Position numbers and translations under genes: made by a program | Origin: Ramazzottius varieornatus | Lineage: Eukaryota; Tardigrada; Eutardigrada; Parachela; Ramazzottiidae | Reading direction: 5' to 3' | Assembly: GCA_001949185.1 (NCBI GenBank) | Contig: BDGG01000013.1 | Location: 627,130-691,129, forward strand | Length of the DNA: 64,000 bases | The notes under the pieces: model-generated | The model's database searches: none | What the model was told of the DNA's origin: nothing | Seen by the model: only the letters and a program-made list of their open reading frames with translations | Shown: in pieces, positions 12,121 through 22,352 of the stretch | How positions within the stretch are numbered: position 1 is the first letter of the stretch | Layout of the letters: each line of letters opens with the position of its first letter

Positions 12121-12781
12121 TCGGCTGTGCAGGATCAGGCGGAGATGCTGCATATGGACTTGAAATCAGAGACAAGGATCAAGCATGGTTCGAAGAACAG
12201 GGAGCGCCAGCCAAAAATCACAGTAAGTTTCGACACGCTTTTGTGACTGTTGACTGTGATGCAGTATACCCACTTCCGGTCGTCCGGAAAGATGTCGATT
12301 GCTCGCCGGCTTAAGAATATAAGTATTCACAATCCTCAAACAATCCTTCATGGTTGATGTATGGCAGAGTTGACATCGCTTGTCTTCAGATGGACCGGCA
12401 CCGATTGCGTCCATCTCCATCATATTCGGCAGTTTGTTGGGAGTTGCCATCGTAGCCGGTGTCATCGCTTTTTCTTGCATATTCCACAAGAATTACAAAA
12501 AGAAGCGCTTCCTGAACCAACATGCTGGAGCCACTCGAGCTTCGCCTTCACATACCATCATTGGCTTCCTAGCACATCGCACCCAGCAGAATCCCGGCCA
12601 TGCACATCCCACTACAGCTGGAGCGCCTCCCGGACCACCGAAAATCCTAATAGATGTTCCGTCTTCGACAACAGAACCTCCTCCTCCTATGCCGCCCGAA
12701 CTGAAACCCACTCCATCCACCCACAAACTCCACCCAACGCTACCCATACGGCATGTACCAATAAGTCGGAGGCACAGCTAG
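12121..12781 (+). CDS. Single-pass membrane protein, array member B
   Basis: Exons 12121-12222 and 12390-12781 join in phase 1 (AATCACA|GTAAGT ... TCTTCAG|ATGG). A membrane segment follows the join almost at once ('IASISIIFGSLLGVAIVAGVIAFSCIF'), then a stop-transfer KKKR and a long Pro-rich tail ('TEPPPPMPPELKPTPS'). This organisation, a short ectodomain exon then one exon for membrane segment plus tail, repeats through the array. A signal-peptide exon should lie upstream; no candidate fits the phase, so the 5' end is missing here. Two further open frames across the tail region are shadows. Confidence 0.55.
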
Positions 12782-13159
12782 CAGTAATAAATCAACTGAA
12801 TGTTTACTGAGTGCTTCTTTTCCCTTCGGCCTGTCTTCGTATAGGTAACCTCTTGACAGGAACCATGACTACCATCTAGAATTATCTTGAACTTTTGATC
12901 TCTATCTTCCCTTCTTGAGGTAGTCTTGACGGTCATCCCAACACGACCGCTGGGTGAACCTGCGCGTGTGTCATTTACCCGCGGAGGCTCCCCGGTGTCA
13001 GTAATAAATTGAAGACACTAGTGTAGTATCATTGATCTCAGTTGCCACTGTTCAGGATTTGATGTGGAAGTAGGGTAAGGGTTGCATCGTGGTAGAATCG
13101 AAGAAATCTCAGCAGAGTAGTACGGCGTGCTTTTGTTTCCTTTGCGAACATACGCGGAT

Positions 13160-13612
13160 ATGAAAAACTATTTTCCGCATTTATTATCTTTGTTTGCTGT
13201 ACTCGCGTTGACTTACGGCATCGTACCTGGCGGGACCTACAGTAATATCCGCTACAAGTGCTGGAATAATAATTGCGACCACCGCCCGTTTTCAGATCGT
13301 TATCCGGAAACACATGTTTCTTCTCCAATACCTTGGGACAGTTTTGAAGGTAAACAATTACCCTCTGTTGTTGCAGATGGAGATAGAAGGGGCATGTTTA
13401 TCGGAATAGGTTGTGCCATATCGCTTATCGTTACGATCCTTGTCCTAAATTATTGCGGGAAACGAAGGCGCAGCAAGCTGGCCCTGCACAACGGCGGGGT
13501 TCCAGGCGGCACCGCCGTGTATCCAGGTGGCGTCATACACCAATCAGCATCTCCTAACCTGGCGCACCCAGCACAAGTTCTCACCGATGTAAACGCAAAT
13601 GCACCAAGATAG
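13160..13612 (+). CDS. Single-pass membrane protein, array member C
   Basis: One open frame of 150 codons starts at the in-frame ATG at 13160, which begins a good signal peptide ('MKNYFPHLLSLFAVLALTYG'). The mature ectodomain is about 50 residues with CWNNNC. The membrane segment is 'GMFIGIGCAISLIVTILVLNYC', followed by GKRRR and a Gly/Pro tail ('HNGGVPGGTAVYPGGVIH') that closely matches member D. At the site where the other members have a phase-1 intron, this gene carries GTAAAC...GTTGCAG, only 27 nt (13350-13376) and a multiple of three. It therefore reads through with or without splicing (141 or 150 residues). Function unknown; probably in the plasma membrane or secretory pathway. Confidence 0.7.
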   Translation: MKNYFPHLLSLFAVLALTYGIVPGGTYSNIRYKCWNNNCDHRPFSDRYPETHVSSPIPWDSFEGKQLPSVVADGDRRGMFIGIGCAISLIVTILVLNYCGKRRRSKLALHNGGVPGGTAVYPGGVIHQSASPNLAHPAQVLTDVNANAPR

Positions 13613-14376
13613 TCCAAGAGACCATCCGCTTCGCACTATGTTTATACCTGCGGAATGGACGTGATGGTGTCACCCAGATTTTCCCTTCACATGCATCGAC
13701 AGCTTCTTAGACACTATAAAATACGAGGGAAAAGTTGTAAAGTTGGGCAGCGTAGGCCGAGGTTGTAAAGGTAGCCGCATCTTATGAAGCTTGGGCGTTT
13801 TGATGGCCTATTCCTAATACTCGGTGGCTAACTTTACAACTCCAGTACCACCCCGCTAACATTATGACTTTTCCTTCGTACGCACAACAACCCCTGTTAC
13901 ACGTACCCCAAAGCACCGCCTGAATCGCCACTCGGCCCATCGCCTCAACAAACGTTCCATCACCGGCGGTACAGCTTGATCTTCCTATGCATTTCGAGCC
14001 GACACCAGTTCATCTGGCTGCCTTTAACAAAGGTGCAAAAGATATTACGTACAGTATAAGGCGCTGCTATTGGATATTCGGAAGCGCAGCTTTCAGTAAC
14101 GGATTTTCTGTTAGTTACTTGCTTACTTCTTTGCGTTCATTCCCGAATGCGCGTTCACCGTCATAAGTCACCATGACTACCGCCTCATGCCACGAAAAAC
14201 TTTCTGCTTCCGGCTTATGCGAGTAAATTAAGCTGCTATATTCCTTTCATGTTGCTTTTGCCTGTGAACTGTTGTAAGTACAGTAGAAGATAGCCATATG
14301 TATCTCAGTTTGTACTACAATCTACTGCGGAAGTAAAATCGGAGAAATTAGGCGGGTGTACTCTGTGAACGTGTAG
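13613..14376. other. Spacer between array members C and D
   Basis: No complete gene was seen. One frame at about 13895-13960 contains 'CYTYPKAPPESPLGPSP', which resembles the end of member D ('YVYPKAPG'). It may be a further 3' exon of member C or a relic of another copy. Confidence 0.3.
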
Positions 14377-15677
14377 ATGGACACTTTGGTTCCATACCTG
14401 CTGACTTTATGTGTTGGACTCCCACAAATTGTCTGCTACTACTCCTCCCGAACTTGCGTCAATGGATTCTGCAAGACTCGGGCCTCCTATGGTAAGGTTA
14501 CTTTAGACAAAATAGAGTACACAAGTAGCCCGAACAACTTAACGCCGGACATCGATTTTTGCAGTTCGATTCTTTGACTTTGACGCAGTCCAACCACCCA
14601 ATCTGCCCACTGTAATCATTTATTGTTATTGATGTTTGATCGACCTCAGAAAGACCGTGGGAACGTTAGCGGTCTAGTCACAGCTTATCATTCGGAAGGA
14701 AGATTGAAGCGAGCAGAAAATGGTACACGCACGGAAGAGAAGTTTGGGTCAGACGATTCCGAAACAGCGGAGCGAAGTACGTACGTACTTGTGTAATTCA
14801 TACCCATGCACTTTTCGGCAGTTTTCTACCATTGAACTTTCAGTTTGCCGTCTTTCCGTTTGGCCCAAACTTTCTTTTCCTGCGTGTACGTAGCAAGGAA
14901 TTCCCAGATCGGCGCAGGAGGAACCAGATCTAAATTTATGAGTGAAATAAAAAAGTTTCTTTGTCGACGCACAGTCGAACTTTGACCTCTGTGTCATGCC
15001 ATCTGCTGTAGTCTCTGACGTGGTCTCTTTACATCTTTTCTTGGTATGAGATCCGCCATTAGAGATAGTAATGTGCGGTAGTTTTCTCTTTCCTGGATCT
15101 CCGAGCCACTGTGCGTCTATACTCTCTTCTAGAACATTGACTGCTCCACTTCTTCGATACCCCAGTCTACGAAGTCTTTGTCGGTCCCCTGATCGGCCAC
15201 AGCTAGTAGAGCATTTTTCCCCGCCACCTCAACATACCGACCTTCTCATCACTCTCTACGTAACACACATTCTTGTTCTCTGTTACAGGAGGTGGTAGGG
15301 ACAGTGGTGGAGGAATGTATGTAGGCATAGGAATAGCATGTGTTGTTGCAGCCATCATCATCACTGTAGCGTTGACCATCTTCTGCCGGAGAAGCCGGCG
15401 CAGGCGTTTCGTGCACAATGGCGGAATTCAGGGAATGGGCGGTTATCCCGGTGGTGCCATGCCCTATGGAGGAGCACCCTATGGTACAGCGTATGGTCAG
15501 CCCCTACCCATGCCCATGCCCCACGCTCAACCCTACGCCCAACCTGTGCAACCAAGTCAGGATACCCCGGCGAAGTTCCCTCGTATGTGTATCCGAAAGC
15601 ACCAGGATGATGGTGTATTTAAGTGTTCATACCGAAGGGTCTCTTGTGCCAACTTGTTCTTACTGATCATGAATTAA
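14377..15677 (+). CDS. Single-pass membrane protein, array member D
   Basis: Three exons, 14377-14491, 14684-14722 and 15289-15677, all join in phase 1 and give about 180 residues. The order is signal peptide ('LVPYLLTLCVGLPQIVCYY'), small cysteine-containing ectodomain, Gly-rich hinge ('GGGRDSGGG'), membrane segment ('GIGIACVVAAIIITVALTIFC'), RRSRRRR, and a tail rich in Gly, Pro, Met and Tyr ('YPGGAMPYGGAPYGTAYG'). Near 15555 another frame encodes 'GYPGEVPSYVYPKAPG' followed by a stop, a better family-like ending. A one-base assembly error or real frameshift is therefore possible, and the last 40 residues given here may be wrong. Tail and topology recall Shisa and CYYR1-type adaptors, without demonstrated homology. 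Confidence 0.7.
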
Positions 15678-15892
15678 AAGAAACTGCAGTGGAATGTTTT
15701 AGCAGTATTGCGCCCCCTTCTGGTTATCCTCGTACTCCCTAATTCACCACTCATTTTCTAGCAGTCTTTCCTGCCCTGTGTTGCTACTAAAATTCGCGCA
15801 GGAATTCCAGCCCGTTGCGCCGTTGCCCAGCCAAACTCGGCCTGCTGTTGGAAGATACATACGTGATGTGCTACGGCTATAGTTGAGAGTAT

Positions 15893-16291
15893 GAGTACAA
15901 TCAGTACTATGTGGGTTCAGACGGAAACTTATACCGTAGAACTACTATCAGTAAGCTATGCCAGGCATTTGCGGTGATGTCCGGACCGAACGTTTTCGCA
16001 GGGACTGATCTTCTACTGTTACAGGCGGAGGAGGCATTGCTAGAATCGTCAGCGGCTCACTCATCCTGTTAGCATCTTCCTATTATCCTCTATTATTGCA
16101 CCAAGCAGAAACGACTACACAAACAGATGGCCGGTAACGCCATGATTTTCAACCAGCAACTAGCAGCAAACCAGCAGCCGCTGCCGGGATATTACGCCCC
16201 TCAGCTTGCACCTTCCTATGTTCAGCAGCCAATGTACGGCCCACCAGCACCACCTCCATATGGACCACCACCCGGACCAATCTACAGATAG
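15893..16291 (+). pseudogene. Array member E, frameshifted copy
   Basis: An upstream exon ends at 15950 before GTAAGC and encodes 'YNQYYVGSDGNLYRR'. It joins in phase 1 to 16025 (TGTTACAG|GC), giving a Gly-Gly-Gly hinge and the start of a membrane segment ('IARIVSGSLILLA'). The rest of the membrane segment, the basic stop-transfer (KQKR) and a typical tail ('PMYGPPAPPPYGPPPGPIYR', then TAG) lie in another frame. The exon length from 16025 to the stop is not compatible with a single frame, so there is a one- or two-base shift at about 16070-16080. This is either a young pseudogene or a sequencing error. No signal-peptide exon was found. Confidence 0.5.
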
Positions 16292-16593
16292 CTATGCCCC
16301 GTAATCGCACTACCCATATTTAGCTTCGGTTTAGCTGTTGACACTCCAGCTTTTGTCGACACTGCATGGTTACGACCATTACCATGTCAACTGTTTTTGA
16401 TTTGCGAGGAAGAGAACAAGGCTGTACTTTGAGTTTTCTCTTCGAAGTACTCCATCGGTCTTCCAGGACTTCTGCAATAGATAATGGTCCCCAAAAACTT
16501 GTGATAAATTCTGTTCTAATGATTGGGCTACTGATCTTCTTTACTCTGTAATACCCCGAAAACAAGCGAATTGTAAGACCCTGGTTGAATGAA

Positions 16594-16836
16594 ATGGCGG
16601 ATATGAGCTTACCCATCATAATTTTTGGATGTATTGTTGGAGGCATCATCCTGATTGGTGTGGTCACTAGCTGTATAATCTGTTGGATTATCCGCAGAAA
16701 CGAAAACAAAAATCAGTTGTTGATGAGTCAAACTGGACAGTATGCACTGTATGCCCAACACAGGACGCCATACGCCGGACCATATCCTGCCCGACCGCAA
16801 GCAATGCCATCCGCCATTTACCCGACGCCAGGCTGA
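16594..16836 (+). CDS. Single-pass membrane protein, array member F
   Basis: The exon encodes a membrane segment ('LPIIIFGCIVGGIILIGVVTSCIICWII'), the basic stop-transfer RRNE, and a tail with Tyr/Pro/Gln repeats ('YALYAQHRTPYAGPYPARP') ending PTPG. The layout matches the other members. The first ATG in frame is at 16594, but by analogy this should be the last exon of a gene whose signal peptide and ectodomain lie between 16292 and 16590; I could not place them. The minus-strand frames here are shadows. Confidence 0.5.
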   Translation: MADMSLPIIIFGCIVGGIILIGVVTSCIICWIIRRNENKNQLLMSQTGQYALYAQHRTPYAGPYPARPQAMPSAIYPTPG

Positions 16837-17612
16837 GCATGAACTACTACCGGTACCTGGTCTACTGTGAACACTTTTGTTCCCTTTTGAAACATGATAC
16901 TGAGTGAGCAATATGTGGAAGCATTGTTATGGCGTTGCTGGTCCTCGGTCCGTGGCCACCGCGTGTATCTGATTGTCGTTATTGTTTTGGTCAGTACACG
17001 CGTGAGAATTTCCGATCGCGATAAAAAGGAATGGATGTTCTTGTTGTCGAAGTTTCTCAAATTGCTGTTCCGTTATGACTGGTCTGACCGACTGGCCCAC
17101 ACCAACAGCTGCGCTTGCTGTCGCCGTATTCCGCGTGTCTCACTCTTGCTCTGGCGTCCAGTTTGACCCATGCAAGCACAACAGGTAATAAAGATAGTCT
17201 TCTAAAGTTCAACTGGCCAGCTAAGCATTTACTCCTTAATTGGTCGTCGTTTTCAGTGCCGCACACGGCTTACCGTAGATGTTGAAAGAAACACTAAATT
17301 CTGCGCATTGCTCGGTCGTCACTATGCCAACTGGACGAAATCACTCTTTCCAGAGCACCTTTCAATATCGATGTACTGCGGTTGTCTGCCATTACCCACT
17401 TAGTCACCTTTTTTGCAGTATTACGCCCAAGTTTTATTTGTACTATCAGCTGCGTTCTTCTGTACTAAATTCTCTACCGCCAAGAACCCGACTGTCGGCC
17501 CTCACGATGGTGATTTACGACATCAGTGAGTTGTTGGCCCAATCTATCACTTTATTGTCGAAATTTCCCTACACTGGTCACGCAGATGAAATTCCTTTGC
17601 TCATTTTGCCAG

Positions 17613-17884
17613 GTCCCTCCGTTGTGCTTGGGATTGTTATGGGGTGTATTATCGGAACGCTGCTATTAGCTGGTGTGGTAACATACACGTTGCTTCAGAT
17701 TCACCGCCGGAGACAGGTTTCCATAACGTAAAGGAAAGTGGTCGCCCAATCATGGAAGGAGGTCTGACGACTCCGTGCCCAGTCACTGATTCCACAACCT
17801 ATCGATCCTCTCCCGTTTGCTGCGAGTCACTATGACGACATCCCCATTGCAGTCCTTTACAGAACGGACCCATCCCTGCGATAA
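17613..17884 (+). CDS. Single-pass membrane protein, array member G
   Basis: The membrane exon 17613-17716 follows acceptor TTTGCCAG and is in phase 1, as elsewhere in the array. It encodes 'VVLGIVMGCIIGTLLLAGVVTYTLL' and ends HRRRQ at a GTTTCC donor. A further exon 17783-17884 after GTGCCCAG, in phase 0, supplies a 33-residue tail ending in TAA, with 'DPLPFAASHYDDIPIAVLY'. The frame also stays open upstream back to 17279, with cysteines and a possible ectodomain, but no convincing signal peptide, so only the last two exons are given. The tail has no Gly-rich block but has a Tyr-Asp-Asp motif. Confidence 0.45.
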
Positions 17885-18064
17885 AAGGTGAAGTTTGTAA
17901 GAGTTTAGGGTGCCGTTTCTGGAATATTTCGGACTGTTTATGCGCTGTGTGATTGTCAACTACATCGTCGCCAATGACCACCAGCTGATATGTCACTGTA
18001 GTAGGGACTGGGATTTGTTTTTGTAATACTCATTGCTACTGTGGACCATCCATCATTTCCTCAG

Positions 18065-18649
18065 CAGTGCTTCGGGATCGTTATACCGTCTTCTACACCA
18101 ATCATGAGCACTCGACCCACCGAAGCCACCATTGGCGTAGTCACGGATCCACCCGCACCGGATACCCCGCCCGTCACCGAGAGCACTACCGTTAATATAA
18201 CATCGACCTTATCGAGCATAGCGACACCTACAGAAAAACCTGACAGTAGGCTTCGCATAAATAAAAATGTACTCAACAACACGGCGATGACGCGCATGTA
18301 GTTTTATCGACGGGTACATTTTTGTATTGATACATAGGTACCCACAGCACAGAATTGTACTTTTTCCTCGGTCTGTTTGTTTGTAGATAATGCCGAAATC
18401 AACTGGATAATAATAGGATCCGTCATGGCCATAGTTCTAGTATCGTTCGCCATCGCCATGTTTTGTGTCATATCAAGGAGAAGGAAAGAAAGGTCAGCTA
18501 AGCAAAACAGAGCAGGTGGCTTCTTCCCTGGCAGCAGCAGACCATCGGCTGGTGGGACATCGGGTCACAGAATCGGCGCTGGCGGTGGCAGAGTAACGGG
18601 CGAACCGGGCCAGATGCCTCAGCACGCTGTCAAAGGCATACCCGGCTAA
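18065..18649 (+). CDS. Single-pass membrane protein, array member H
   Basis: Exon 18065-18245 (acceptor TTTCCTCAG, donor GTAGGC) encodes a Thr/Ser/Pro-rich, mucin-like ectodomain ('TDPPAPDTPPVTESTTVNIT') likely to be O-glycosylated. It joins in phase 1 to 18387-18649, encoding the membrane segment ('WIIIGSVMAIVLVSFAIAMFCVI'), SRRRK and a Gly-rich basic tail ending 'KGIPG'. The signal-peptide exon was not located. This is the last member before the orientation of genes flips. Its ectodomain differs in kind from those of C and D, so the family keeps the membrane-tail plan but varies the outside. Confidence 0.55.
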
Positions 18650-19025
18650 TCGCTTGTCGACTCTACTCTGCTCGACGTTCAGCGCTTTCATCACCCAGCT
18701 AAGACTGTTGCTCGAATACTTGCCGATCTTCTCTGTAAGTTGATTTGGTGACCCACTTACTTTGTACTCAACGCTTTCATGTACTCTCCTGATCAAGCCT
18801 TCAAGTCAAGACAAAAGAGCTGGTGACATACAGGTTCAGACCATTCCTTAATTCTCCTTTTTTTCTGTGCAGTAGGGTATTGGAATTACATGTCTAGCAT
18901 CAAAATTTCATATTCTGTCAGAATAAATTGTGTTTGCTTCGAAAGTACCGTTTGCCACACTAGACTTGCTAACAGCAACAACAATAACGCGGAAATGCTT
19001 CCAGGCATTCTTACATCACAACTTT

Positions 19026-19952
19026 CTACTGCTTCTCGTGGGTCTTGTGCACTGCTCGTCGCGGAGCTGGTTTCACGTTGTGCGAGTTGGAGTTAACCCC
19101 GACGACGTTCTTTCGCTTGGGGGCAGCAGCCACGACAGGCTTGTGAAGATTGCTGCCTTTGACCACTTTTCGTTCCTGCGCTCGCTGGTTAGAGCTCCTG
19201 ACGATGGCACCAGCATGCCTAGCACCAGCGTGCTTGGCACTAGCATTTTTCGACTGGCTCTGCGCAGTCTTCTTAACAGCAGTGCGCTGCACAGCCGAAG
19301 CGCTGGCTCCGGAATAGGTATCTAATCCAGTCCCGTTGCCCATAATCTGTGACTGGCCATTTCCCACCACGGAGGTGTTGTTGCCGGTGGAGCTGGCCTG
19401 ATCGAGATTCATGACGGAGCCCTGGGTTGCCGTCCCTGAGCTTCCTGCGTAACTGTCGGCGATGACGTTGGGGTTGGACATCTGGGTATTGTTCCTCACT
19501 GGAGTACCCATGTTCATGTTGTTGGAGTTGGTGGCTGAGGACGAAGCACTGGAGACAATGTAGGCGCCCTCTCCGGTGGCGTTGTTCTGGGTGACGGCGT
19601 TGGAAAAGAATCCGCCGTTCTGGTTATGGCCGGCTTGAGCGACGTTGCCAAGGTTGACGGTACCCGATGGGACATTACCGTTACTCAGTGCGTCGGCGTA
19701 CGCTCCCGGAGGATACTCTGTGCTGCTTCCCATGTCTGGCTGGCCGGTGTACTGACACGCCACGCAGTTTCCTTGATAGTCGTAGCAGCATTGCGCTCGC
19801 GCTGTGGAAGATCAAGATGCAGAAATTAGTCAAACCAACCGTTCGGGAAGGGTACGAGAACAGCATAGAATGGTGGTCGAATGTCCCATGATCTCACCTG
19901 AGCTGAACAGAGCGAGGAGTCCAACGGACAAAATCGAGGCTCTCAAAAACAT
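19026..19952 (-). CDS. Secreted Asn/Ser/Gly-rich protein, paralogue 1
   Basis: Two exons, 19898-19952 and 19026-19801, join in phase 1 to give 276 residues. Exon 1 is a signal peptide ('MFLRASILSVGLLALFSS'). The mature protein begins with a cysteine cluster (CCYDYQGNCVAC). It continues as an Asn/Ser/Gly/Ala/Thr-rich region with sequons such as NNAT, NNTS and NGTG, and ends in about 80 basic residues rich in Lys, Arg, His and Ala. The block 'SGTVNLGNVAQAGHNQNGG' aligns with the paralogue at 21.5 kb. A TATA box lies about 110 nt upstream. No known domain is recognised; the composition suggests an extracellular matrix, egg-shell, cuticle or amyloid-like structural protein, which is inference. 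Confidence 0.75.
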
Positions 19953-20060
19953 TTTTCAGTACGGTGCTTCTGTCCAATTGGAAAACTTTCAACGTTGTTG
20001 CTGGAACTGCGACAGATCGTTGAAAAAGGTAACCGTGTGGATTGGTGACCAGGACAGCCA

Positions 20061-20067
20061 TTTTATA
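20061..20067 (-). promoter_or_regulatory. TATA box of paralogue 1
   Basis: TATAAAA on the minus strand lies 109 nt upstream of the ATG at 19952. Its placement is close to that of the TATAAAA before the paralogue start at 22246, which supports both. Confidence 0.5.
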
Positions 20068-20249
20068 CTTTTTCCTGTTTCGTTTCTTGGCTCAGTCTTG
20101 TTCCTGGTGGGACGGAAGAACAGGACTGACAATAACACATTGTGCTTGGAGTACAGTGAAGTGCTAATCATTACCTGCGAGAAATTCGTACCATTATTGC
20201 GGAAGCATCGGCGAGACTCAATGTCAAAAACCTTACGTAAGTTGTAAAA

Positions 20250-21451
20250 ATCCAAGTTCATGGTCGATGGTAGACTCCACTCATTCATGGTGTAATCCAA
20301 ATATCTGACGTTGTGCAGACTCACTGCAGTGACCGAGTACTTCACAGACGTCAGACAGTCACGGAGAAACTGCACCGTACACAAAGTCATGTACAGTGAG
20401 GGAAGTACTGCGGTGCAGTAATGTATAGCCAATAGAAATGGCTAAAAACGCCGCCGTGCTTGCCGCGATTGCACGTACGTGGTCCGTATCAAACGAGTGT
20501 TGTACGACGGCGTGCGTTTCTGTGCAAGCAGGCACATGCGGACATGGGTTCGCGTACGACGTCGTTTGTTTTCACTCTGGCACGTGGTGCAACACGAATA
20601 CTGCGCGGAGCACGTGGCCAGAAGGAGAACGGAAATTGCCTGAAGGCGAAACATTTTTGCTGGCTTGCGTCCAGTCACTGGCGGTCAGTCAGTAGGGTTT
20701 GTATTTCGTCTCGGTGGTGAGTCGTGCAGCGTGCAGTCACGTCATGGTTTGATTGTCAATCAACGCAGGCAAGGACCAAAAGTTTGCCTCTACAGTAATG
20801 TGTCAACAAAGGCTAATTAAACCTGCAAAGCGGTTCTTTCTTCATTCAGCTGCCATACTCTACTTCCTGTGAGCGGTGTCTGTACTAACTTATCGCCCCA
20901 ACTCAGCGGTGGCCCTGCACACAAGACTTTGTGGACAGAAAACATTTTGTTGTATACGTCGCCTATGACGTTACGATCAGCTGATCGCTAACTCGGCTGA
21001 TTTAAGCGAACCCGACTCTTCTTACAAGACGGCTTCATGGGTGCAACGTACGTAAACGGCAAATGTTACGGATCGGCTCATGACGTAAGGGCCGACATTG
21101 ACATTCCCCAACTGTTTTCCACAAAGTCCTGTTTGCCGGGGCACCGCTGCCCCAACTTAGCACAGAGCAAACTCTGATGTCCGGAACCGTATTTACTGAA
21201 CCACGAATAAGTGCGGCGACGTTCTCGAAACTAAAGGTTACTCAAAAATATGCTATCTCTTTGTAATATTATTCGCATGTCTCATCTGACTTGATTGCCG
21301 GACTGGATCAAATCCAGAACAAACACTACCACTTACGTGATTTATCTATTGGTAAGTACTGCGTAAAGCAGAAAGATCAATCGTTCACATATTCAAAAGC
21401 AAAATGAAGTAGCGGCATTTTCCCGGATGGAGAAACTGGCATCACTCGCTG
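20250..21451. other. Intergenic, no gene seen
   Basis: Only short frames without splice context or coding bias. Nothing recognised. Confidence 0.4.
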
Positions 21452-22246
21452 TTAATTGTGATGATGAATTCCGCGACGGGGAGCAACGCCGCTCTTTTTG
21501 GTACCGGCGTTCGCTTTCTTTTGAAGCTTGCGTGGAGCCTGTGGTGGGCCACGACCGCGCTGGACGACCGTGATGATCTTCTTGTTCTTCTGGGAAGACC
21601 TGAGCATCTTCATAGATCGCTGCTCGTTGGCATTTGCGTTGGCGTAAGAGTTACCGGAGACCGAAGTGCCGTTGCCATAAAACTGCGACTGCCCGTTGGC
21701 CATTGACGACGTCATGTTACCTGTGGCCGTAGCTTGGTCCAGATTGTTCACCGCACCCAGAGCAGCATTCCCAAAGCTGTTGGCACCAGCGGTATTCGAT
21801 ACGACTGGGTTCGAGGTGTTGGTGTTGGTGGATGAGACTTGGACGTTGGAGTTAACGGCTGCGGAGGGACCGCTGGCGTTGTTCTGCGATACACCGTTAG
21901 CGTGGAAACCGACCGTTAGGTTGTAACCGGCTACAGCAGCGTTCCCCAGGTTCAGTGCGCCCGATGGATTGCTACCGGAGCTACCTGCATAAGCTGAGGC
22001 TTGACCGGGAGGTGGGAAACTGGTGCTGGTCTTTGGGTAGCAGTAGTAATCTGCTGGACACGTACCAAAGTAGCAGCAGTCTAAGAAACCTTGGGAAGGA
22101 GTGGTCGACTGAGCGCAAGCTGAAAGAGAACTCAATGTAACGACTGGAACATATGGTAGACCTCGAAAAAGCCAGGCTCATCTGCGTAAACTTTTACCTG
22201 AAGCGACCATGACTAGGAGCAGAACAGTTACTTTCTGAAACGACAT
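21452..22246 (-). CDS. Secreted Asn/Ser/Gly-rich protein, paralogue 2
   Basis: Exons 22198-22246 and 21452-22119 join in phase 1 (TTCAG|GTAAAAG ... CTTTCAG|CTTGC) to give 238 residues. The signal peptide is 'MSFQKVTVLLLVMVAS'. Next come a cysteine-rich stretch (CCYFGTCPADYYC) and a repetitive Asn/Ala/Gly/Ser region with 'SGALNLGNAAVAGYNLTVG' and 'GVSQNNASG'. The last 60 residues are strongly basic. The spacing of G-N-A and Q-N-N motifs recalls N/Q-ladder beta-solenoid or curli-like repeats, though this is only a resemblance. Gene structure, cysteine cluster, core blocks and basic tail are shared with the neighbours at 19.0 and 23.4 kb. Confidence 0.8.
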
Positions 22247-22345
22247 GGTTGGTAGAACGCTTGAACACAAACACCTTCAACCCCAACTCAAAAAGAAAAC
22301 CAGAAAATCTCCAGCTACCTACGTGGTCTTATTCACCGTCCGGCA

Positions 22346-22352
22346 TTTTATA
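22346..22352 (-). promoter_or_regulatory. TATA box of paralogue 2
   Basis: TATAAAA on the minus strand, 100 nt upstream of the start codon at 22246. Confidence 0.55.
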
